DNA of 64,000 nucleotides. Source: Pseudomonas frederiksbergensis. GTDB taxonomy: Bacteria > Pseudomonadota > Gammaproteobacteria > Pseudomonadales > Pseudomonadaceae. Numbering within the stretch: position 1 is the stretch's first letter; every line of letters begins with the position of its first letter. Of this stretch, positions 58,846 through 64,000 are shown one piece after another. A program made the translations under genes and the position numbers. The stretch lies in NCBI RefSeq assembly GCF_000802155.2, contig NZ_JQGJ02000001.1, positions 1-64,000 on the forward strand. Direction: 5' to 3'. The notes under the pieces are model-generated. The model worked only from the letters and a program-made list of their open reading frames with translations, did no database searches and was not told the origin of the DNA.

Positions 58846-59019
58846 ATGGGCCCAGTCGTTACCGCACGTCCTCCCCAAACCCTTTACGTGACCATTCGTC
58901 GCGACGAATTACGCCTTCTGAAAGAAGAGCGTGATCTGCTGCTTGATGAAGTGACGCAGTTGCGCTTGCAGTTGCAACATGCACAGCTTCCTTACCAGAG
59001 CCAGGCCTTGGCTCGCTGA
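58846..59019 (+). CDS. 57-residue coiled-coil protein
   Basis: ATG at 58846 with GAGGTGAG upstream, TGA at 59017-59019. The N-terminus is 'MGPVVTARPPQTLYVTIRRD', followed by an acidic/basic heptad-like helix 'ELRLLKEERDLLLDEVTQLR' and 'LQLQHAQLPYQ'. Leu at a/d spacing suggests a short coiled coil. The RBS, the amphipathic helix and a following hairpin support a real gene. Function unknown. Confidence 0.65.
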   Translation: MGPVVTARPPQTLYVTIRRDELRLLKEERDLLLDEVTQLRLQLQHAQLPYQSQALAR

Positions 59020-59045
59020 TCCTGTCCTAGGACAGTGCCTCTGAA

Positions 59046-59070
59046 GTGACACTGGCGAAGCCGGTGTCAC
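59046..59070 (+). terminator. hairpin after the 57-residue gene
   Basis: GTGACACTGGC (59046-59056) / GCCGGTGTCAC (59060-59070), one T-G pair, GAA loop. No strong T-run follows (TCTCAATA), so it is terminator-like only. Confidence 0.5.
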
Positions 59071-59265
59071 TCTCAATACACGCCCTTCTCCTAAAGTCAG
59101 CCCGGCAGCCTGAAGCCCAGCGACTAACCAATTTGTAACCAAAAAACTCACGAAATTTTCAACCCCCCCTTCGCAATAATCCAGCCATCACAAATAGTTA
59201 CGGCAAAGATCTGTGGGCACCAATCCGGTGCGGACAGTCTCGCCGGCGGAAGGCTGGAGCGCTTG

Positions 59266-61005
59266 ATGAGTGTGTTCAAACGCAGCAAAACGACTGCACC
59301 GGGTTTCGACTGGGCCGGGCTCGGGTGGTTATTTCTTTTCTTCTGGTATTTTTCAGGGATCACTCAGCTACTGATTCTGGCGAGTGGCACCTCTGGCTTC
59401 ACCGGATTCCGCCAAGCCTTCGTAATGAGCGCGCTATGGTTGGCCCCCCTTTTGCTGTTCCCTGCCCGTACCCGTCTCCTCGCCGCGAGCATCGGCGTCG
59501 TGCTCTGGGCTTGCTCCATCGCCAGCCTGGGGTACTTCTTCATTTACCATCAGGAATTCTCACAAAGCGTCATCTTCATCATGTTCGAGTCGAACGTAGC
59601 CGAAGCTAGCGAATACATGACTCAGTACTTTACATGGTGGATGGTGCCCGCCTTCGTGGCGCATACCTTGGCAGCCTATTTCCTTTGGACGCGCCTTCGG
59701 CCGCTACACCTGCCCCGCAGGCAGGCCTGGATGGCGGCGATGGCGATAGTGATCGCCGTGGTCGGCTATCCGTTGACCAAGCAGACCCTGCGCACCGAAA
59801 GCCTGGCGCTCGGCGTGGGGGAGTTTGAAAATCGCATCGAGCCCGCTGTGCCATGGCAAATGCTCGTGGCGTACCATCATTACAGCCAACAGCTGAAAAA
59901 CATGCAGGGCATGCTCCACAAGACCAGCAAGATTGCTCCACTGCGCAACCTTGAAGACGCGCAGGCCGGTCAGCCTGCGACGTTGGTACTGGTCATCGGC
60001 GAATCGACCGACCGTCAGCGGATGAGCCTCTACGGTTATCCGAGGGAAACGACACCGGAACTGGACAAACTCAAGGGCCAACTCTCGGTTTTTGACAACG
60101 TCATCACCCCGCGCCCCTATACCATTGAAGCACTGCAGCAAGTGTTGACGTTCGCAGACGAAGAAAACCCCGACCTGTACCTCAGCACACCGTCGCTCGT
60201 GAGCATGATGAAACAGGCCGGCTACAAGACGTTCTGGATCACCAACCAGCAGACCATGACCAAGCGCAACACCATGCTCACGACCTTCTCCCAACAGGCC
60301 GACGAGCAGGTCTACCTGAACAACAACCGCAACCAGAATGCCAAGCAGTACGATGGCGACGTGATCGAGCCGTTCAACAAGGCCTTGGCCGATACCGCGC
60401 CGCGCAAGCTGATCGTGGTGCACCTGCTCGGTACGCACATGAGTTATCAGTACCGCTATCCGCCGAGTTTCAATAAATTCACCGACCGCCAGGGCGTGCC
60501 CGCCGGAGTGCGCGACGATCAGGTACCCACCTACAACAGCTACGACAATGCGGTGCTGTACAACGACTTCGTGGTGTCCAGCCTGATCAAGGACTACGCA
60601 CGCACCGACCCCAACGGTTTCCTGCTGTACCTGTCGGACCACGGCGAAGACGTATTCGACTCACCGGGTCATGCAACCTTGGGCCGCAACGAGGCCAAGC
60701 CGACCGCACCGATGTACACCATCCCGTTCATGGCCTGGGCCTCGCCCAAATGGCGCGAAACCCATGATTGGAATTTCACCGGCGACCTTTCACGGCCCTA
60801 CAGCAGCGCCCACCTGATCCATACCTGGGCGGACATGGCGGGCTTGAGCTTCGATGAACTGGACCGGAGCAAAAGCCTGGTCAGCGACTCATTCACGGTG
60901 CGACCACTGTTGATCGGCAACCCCTATCAAAACCAACGTAACGCGTTGATCGATTTCAGCCTCATGGAGCCCAAGGGCCCGGCGCGCCAGGTCGTGCAAA
61001 AGTAG
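59266..61005 (+). CDS. cptA: phosphoethanolamine transferase, CptA/EptC type
   Basis: 579 residues. Five N-terminal transmembrane segments (to about residue 175), then a periplasmic alkaline-phosphatase-like catalytic domain. 'LVIGESTDRQRMSLYGYPRE' holds a zinc-binding Glu, 'TPRPYTIEALQQVLTF' the nucleophile Thr and 'LYLSDHGEDVFD' zinc ligands Asp/His. 'LLGTHMSY' is also conserved. It transfers phosphoethanolamine from phosphatidylethanolamine to LPS, mostly the heptose core for CptA, and reduces polymyxin binding. The ATG at 59266 has GGAG upstream; TTG 59263 is excluded by spacing. Confidence 0.92.
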   Translation: MSVFKRSKTTAPGFDWAGLGWLFLFFWYFSGITQLLILASGTSGFTGFRQAFVMSALWLAPLLLFPARTRLLAASIGVVLWACSIASLGYFFIYHQEFSQSVIFIMFESNVAEASEYMTQYFTWWMVPAFVAHTLAAYFLWTRLRPLHLPRRQAWMAAMAIVIAVVGYPLTKQTLRTESLALGVGEFENRIEPAVPWQMLVAYHHYSQQLKNMQGMLHKTSKIAPLRNLEDAQAGQPATLVLVIGESTDRQRMSLYGYPRETTPELDKLKGQLSVFDNVITPRPYTIEALQQVLTFADEENPDLYLSTPSLVSMMKQAGYKTFWITNQQTMTKRNTMLTTFSQQADEQVYLNNNRNQNAKQYDGDVIEPFNKALADTAPRKLIVVHLLGTHMSYQYRYPPSFNKFTDRQGVPAGVRDDQVPTYNSYDNAVLYNDFVVSSLIKDYARTDPNGFLLYLSDHGEDVFDSPGHATLGRNEAKPTAPMYTIPFMAWASPKWRETHDWNFTGDLSRPYSSAHLIHTWADMAGLSFDELDRSKSLVSDSFTVRPLLIGNPYQNQRNALIDFSLMEPKGPARQVVQK

Positions 61006-61026
61006 CCGAAAGGACCTCGCCCGCCG

Positions 61027-61521
61027 CTACAGGGGCTTGGTCCAGAACAACATGCGGCCGTGGGCCGGGTCGAACATGCCGGCGGAAAAACCGAACTTGG
61101 CATAGCTGGCCTGGGCCACGGCATTGCCTTCCAGCACTTCCAGGGTGATCTTGCAGCACCCGCGCTGGCGGGCAATGTCTTCGACCTTCTGCAGCATTTT
61201 CTGGCTCAAGCCCAGACCGCGAAACGCCGGCATCACCGCAACGTCATGGACGTTTACCAACGGGCGGCAGGCAAAGGTCGAAAAACCCTCGAAGCAATTG
61301 ATCAACCCCGCCGGTTCGCCGTTGACGAACGCCAGCACACTGAAGGCATGCGCACGCTTGGCCAGCTCTTCGGGCAGATGCGCGAGCACCTCGGCCGGTA
61401 GCGAATGACCGCCGCCCATTGGATCCTCGGCATAGCCATTGAGCACATGGCAGATCGCTTCGGCATGGATCGGGTTGCTGTAGCTGGCTTGCAGTACAAG
61501 GATTTCCTTGGCTTCTTCCAT
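61027..61521 (-). CDS. GNAT family N-acetyltransferase
   Basis: 164 residues, GNAT fold. The acetyl-CoA pyrophosphate loop is in 'VMPAFRGLGLSQKMLQKVED' (Q/RxxGxG/A, about residues 96-115). 'CKITLEVLEGNAVAQASYAKFGF' is motif B. The N-terminal 'SYSNPIHAEAICHVLNGYAEDPMGGG' resembles uncharacterised proteobacterial GNATs. Substrate unknown. The start is at ATG 61521; ATG 61536 is possible. Ends 22 bp from the convergent cptA stop. Confidence 0.88.
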   Translation of the reverse strand: MEEAKEILVLQASYSNPIHAEAICHVLNGYAEDPMGGGHSLPAEVLAHLPEELAKRAHAFSVLAFVNGEPAGLINCFEGFSTFACRPLVNVHDVAVMPAFRGLGLSQKMLQKVEDIARQRGCCKITLEVLEGNAVAQASYAKFGFSAGMFDPAHGRMLFWTKPL

Positions 61522-61575
61522 GATTTTCCATCTCATTTCAATAAGGCCAGCGGCTTGGCCACCGGCAGGGTCCGG

Positions 61576-62697
61576 TCAGGCAAGCTGGCCGAAACGTTGC
61601 ATTTGCATTTCCTGAAGTCGACTGAGCGTACGGCGAAACGGGAACTGCAGATAGCCCTCTGTGTACAACTGGTCCATTGGCACTTGGGCTGAGAGATACA
61701 GCGGCACCTTGCGGTCATAACATTCATCGACCAGCGCAATGAACCGGCGAACGCCGTCGTCGTGTATCGACAGCTGCGGCAACTCTCGGTCGCCGGCCTC
61801 GACCCGCTCGACCCCGTCCTCGGTGCCGCGGGCAATCCGCCCTTCCCGTTGCTCGGCGCTCAGGCATGGGACATCGCTGAGGAGGATGGCGTTGAAACGG
61901 TCACACAACACCATGAAATCCACGGCCGAGAACGGTTGCTCGCAAAGGTCCGGGTAACGACTCCAGAGCACCTTGTCGCAAGCCTTGAGCGGAACGACCT
62001 GACGATGGCCGACTTCGATCGGTTGACTGCTGGGCGTCTGCCCGGTACTCAATCGCGCGAATACTTGCGCCAATGGATCCGGCTCGGCCGGGTCGCGCAC
62101 CCAATAACGCTGCTGCACCGCTCCCGGGTGCTGTCGGTGATCCTGCCAGCCATTGACGGGTACAACCTGCATGTACTGCTTGATGGCCGTGATGGTCGGC
62201 ACGAATCGCTCTCGGTTATGGCCGTTGGCATAGAGCTCATCCGGCGGCAGGTTGGAGGTGCTGACCACGACCATGCCCAACTCGAACATCACTTGGAAGA
62301 GGCGGCCAAGGATGATCGCATCGCCAATGTCGGTGACGAACAGCTCGTCGAAACACAGCACCCGCACTTCTCGACTCAATTCCCGGGCCAGCGCCTGCAA
62401 CGGGTCCGGTGTACCGGTGAGCTGGAACGAGCGCTGGTGCACCCAGGCCATGAAGTGGTGGAAATGTTGGCGACGAGCCGGAACCTCGAGGCTTTCGTAG
62501 AAGCGATCCATGAGCCAGGTCTTGCCGCGCCCAACCGGGCCCCAGAGATAGACGCCCTTGATCGACTTTCGACCCTCCTGCAATGCCTTGTGACACTGCT
62601 CCAGCGCCATGATTGCCAGTTCCTGGGCTTCGTCCTGGACAAAACCATGGTGCTCGATGGCATGCTGCCAAGCGCTCAAGGGGGATTTGAAAGTCAT
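61576..62697 (-). CDS. zapE: cell-division ATPase ZapE (AFG1-like)
   Basis: 373 residues, AFG1/ZapE AAA-like ATPase. Walker A 'YLWGPVGRGKTWLMDRF' (about residues 50-66), Walker B 'VLCFDELFVTDIGDA' (about 113), sensor 'VVVSTSNLPPDELYANGHNR', C-terminal 'RFIALVDECYDRKVPLYLSA'. ZapE associates with the Z-ring late in division, and the mitochondrial homologue AFG1 handles membrane proteins. Encoded 54 bp upstream of the GNAT gene on the same strand. Confidence 0.93.
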   Translation of the reverse strand: MTFKSPLSAWQHAIEHHGFVQDEAQELAIMALEQCHKALQEGRKSIKGVYLWGPVGRGKTWLMDRFYESLEVPARRQHFHHFMAWVHQRSFQLTGTPDPLQALARELSREVRVLCFDELFVTDIGDAIILGRLFQVMFELGMVVVSTSNLPPDELYANGHNRERFVPTITAIKQYMQVVPVNGWQDHRQHPGAVQQRYWVRDPAEPDPLAQVFARLSTGQTPSSQPIEVGHRQVVPLKACDKVLWSRYPDLCEQPFSAVDFMVLCDRFNAILLSDVPCLSAEQREGRIARGTEDGVERVEAGDRELPQLSIHDDGVRRFIALVDECYDRKVPLYLSAQVPMDQLYTEGYLQFPFRRTLSRLQEMQMQRFGQLA

Positions 62698-62802
62698 ACG
62701 GCCCGGGTCCGGAAGGCGAAGGTGGGGAGTATGCCATGCAGCGCAATCGGATGCGTTTCACCGCGATCGGATTTCCACCTCGCCTCGTTGATCCCACGCC
62801 CT

Positions 62803-63144
62803 CTAGGCGGAAATATCCAAGCGACTGATCTTCCCCTGTTCATCGAGCCGGAAGGTGTAGCGCAACTCCAGCGGGCTGCCGGGGAAGGTGCCCGAGATCA
62901 GGTTATGCACCAACACCTTTCCGGTGCGCTGCTGCACGTTGAGCACTTGCACCCGGGGCTGGTAACGCTGCGCGGTGTCTTCCATCCATTGGGCAATGGC
63001 CTGGGTGCCGACCCGGTGATTGCCTTCATCGAACACATTGGCATCTTCGGCAAAGAAACGCGTCACCGCCGAGCTGTCGCGGGCGTTGGCGGCGGCAATG
63101 TAGCCGGCAATGGCCGGCGCCAGGGAAGAAACGGGATTGGACAT
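62803..63144 (-). CDS. NTF2-like / SnoaL-type protein
   Basis: 113 residues with the NTF2 cone fold: 'AIAGYIAAANARDSSAVTRFFAEDANVFDEG', 'AIAQWMEDTAQRY' and C-terminal 'LELRYTFRLDEQGKISRLDI'. This is a nuclear-transport-factor-2 domain that typically binds small hydrophobic ligands. Enzymatic role unknown. It lies 51 bp downstream of the WYL regulator on the same strand; a TGTCAG direct repeat sits 50 bp before its ATG, so it is probably a direct target of that regulator. Confidence 0.87.
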   Translation of the reverse strand: MSNPVSSLAPAIAGYIAAANARDSSAVTRFFAEDANVFDEGNHRVGTQAIAQWMEDTAQRYQPRVQVLNVQQRTGKVLVHNLISGTFPGSPLELRYTFRLDEQGKISRLDISA

Positions 63145-63193
63145 GTCAGGGCTCCTTGTTGTATCGATCCGAAGCCATGCTAAAACAGCGTTG

Positions 63194-63209
63194 TGTCAGT
63201 TTTTGTCAG
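63194..63209 (-). promoter_or_regulatory. candidate WYL-regulator operator before the NTF2-like gene
   Basis: TGTCAGTTTTTGTCAG: two TGTCAG half-sites in direct repeat with a 4-bp spacer, starting 50 bp upstream of the NTF2-like ATG and overlapping the stop codon of the regulator gene. The same arrangement occurs at 63960-63975. Confidence 0.6.
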
Positions 63210-63912
63210 GAGTGAAACGCCCGGCTTCGTCGAGGTTCATCAGAGCAAACCAGGCGCGCAGCAAATCGCTGCGCCTGCCAGGATAGCGCTCACCCTGGAC
63301 AGCGGCCGAGGCAATCCGATCCGTGCGGAACGTTCGATAGGCGCCACGCAACTCGCACCAGGCCACCACCACCCGAGCCTCATTGAAAAAGCCCAGGGCC
63401 AGGGGCCAGATCAGGCGCTGGCTCGGGGTCTTGTTCACGTCGGCATAGTCGATATGCAGCTTGGCCTGGGTGCGAATGGCCTGGCGATAGACGTTCAGGT
63501 CGACGATATTCTGTGGATAGCCATAGCCCGCCGGACCGGGCAGCACCGTGGGGTTGTGCAGCGCGTCGCGCAAACCGGGCGCCAGCACCGCCTCGACCTT
63601 GGCCAAGGCGTCGGCGGCGGCCTTGCCCAGCACCTCATCGCCGCGCTGATCGACGTAGCGCAAGCCCAGCACAATCGCTTCGATTTCGTCGGCGGTGAAC
63701 ATCAAGGGCGGCAGGAACAAGCCGCTGCGCAACACATAGCCAATGCCCGCCTCGCCCTGGATCGGCGCCCCGAGCGCCGTAAGTTCGGCGATGTCACGAT
63801 AAAGCGTGCGCTCGGAGACCTGCAACTCGGCAGCCAATGTCGAGGCCGTGACCGGGCATCGCTTGCCCCGCAGGACTTGCAGCAAAGTGAGCAGCCGAGA
63901 GGTTCGCGACAC
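63196..63912 (-). CDS. YafY-type WYL-domain transcriptional regulator
   Basis: 238 residues: N-terminal HTH (about 5-60, 'PVTASTLAAELQVSERTLYRDI') and WYL ligand domain (about 140-220, 'YRQAIRTQAKLHIDYADVNK', 'RLIWPLALGFFNEARVVVAW'). WYL domains bind nucleic acid or nucleotide-like ligands, and YafY types usually regulate a neighbouring gene. Two identical-format TGTCAG repeats lie 48-50 bp before its own start and before the next gene. The C-terminus ('TPDKN') overlaps one of them. Confidence 0.92.
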   Translation of the reverse strand: MSRTSRLLTLLQVLRGKRCPVTASTLAAELQVSERTLYRDIAELTALGAPIQGEAGIGYVLRSGLFLPPLMFTADEIEAIVLGLRYVDQRGDEVLGKAAADALAKVEAVLAPGLRDALHNPTVLPGPAGYGYPQNIVDLNVYRQAIRTQAKLHIDYADVNKTPSQRLIWPLALGFFNEARVVVAWCELRGAYRTFRTDRIASAAVQGERYPGRRSDLLRAWFALMNLDEAGRFTPDKN

Positions 63913-63959
63913 GATGAAAAAGACCCAGGGGAAATTCGCAGCAGATTAGCAGAGGCTGA

Positions 63960-63975
63960 TGTCAGAAACTGTCAG
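63960..63975 (-). promoter_or_regulatory. candidate WYL-regulator operator at its own promoter
   Basis: TGTCAGAAACTGTCAG: two TGTCAG direct repeats with a 4-bp spacer, 48 bp upstream of the regulator ATG. It may also control a divergent gene beginning beyond the right edge of the window. Confidence 0.6.
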
Positions 63976-64000
63976 CAGGAATGTTATTGTCCTGCTCAGT

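Overview
The window is a gene-dense, GC-rich stretch with no rRNA, tRNA, phage or CRISPR locus. It reads as a chromosomal segment of a Pseudomonas of the fluorescens complex. The evidence is a complete mannitol operon in the fluorescens order (mtlR then mtlEFGKDYZ), a complete functional-amyloid operon (fapABCDEF), Pseudomonas-type REP palindromes, DUF1652, and a NAD-type short gnd next to zwf. The species call is inference from gene content.

Layout. 1-3.5 kb: a 5'-truncated T6SS ATPase gene (clpV/tssH) meets head-to-head a 5'-truncated outer-membrane efflux gene, which looks like a rearrangement scar. 3.6-15.5 kb: a signalling block with a TPR protein, a two-domain KaiC-like ATPase translationally coupled to a hybrid kinase, a repeat-rich spacer, then a minus-strand train (hybrid kinase, CheR, CheB, REC-kinase, single-domain regulator) and a further single-domain regulator. 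15.6-26.5 kb: a glycosyltransferase, then mannitol uptake and catabolism. MtlEFGK is the ABC importer, MtlD oxidises mannitol to fructose, MtlZ phosphorylates fructose and MtlY is a xylulokinase-type kinase. 26.5-34 kb: DUF1652, a short threonine dehydratase behind what looks like a classical leader-peptide attenuator, a PQQ-type sugar dehydrogenase, Ku with a degenerate LigD paralogue, and an LpxO-like hydroxylase.

34.4-45.1 kb is mostly housekeeping: YbiT-type ABC-F, an MFS transporter, a hydrolase, AzoR with a divergent LysR regulator, YjbR, DUF1294, UppP, a chemoreceptor, and PnuC with a NadR-like kinase. 45.4-51.8 kb: the fap operon, with a sigma-54-type promoter candidate upstream and a GAFTGA-containing enhancer-binding regulator converging from downstream. 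52-55.2 kb: a small conserved protein and two divergent nhaA genes. 55.2-58.6 kb: a gnd-zwf-HAD operon with ATGA overlaps. 58.8-64 kb: a 57-residue protein, a CptA-like phosphoethanolamine transferase, GNAT, ZapE, an NTF2-like protein and a WYL regulator.

The most notable observations are: (i) the attenuator before the threonine dehydratase, with an Ile-Ile-Thr-Ala-Ile leader and mutually exclusive hairpins; (ii) the LigD paralogue that has lost the nuclease domain and the adenylated lysine but keeps polymerase motifs; (iii) a repeated TGTCAG-N4-TGTCAG site about 50 bp before both the WYL regulator and its neighbour; (iv) the clpV/efflux junction; (v) the KaiC/CheB/CheR/hybrid-kinase block with no chemoreceptor in it.
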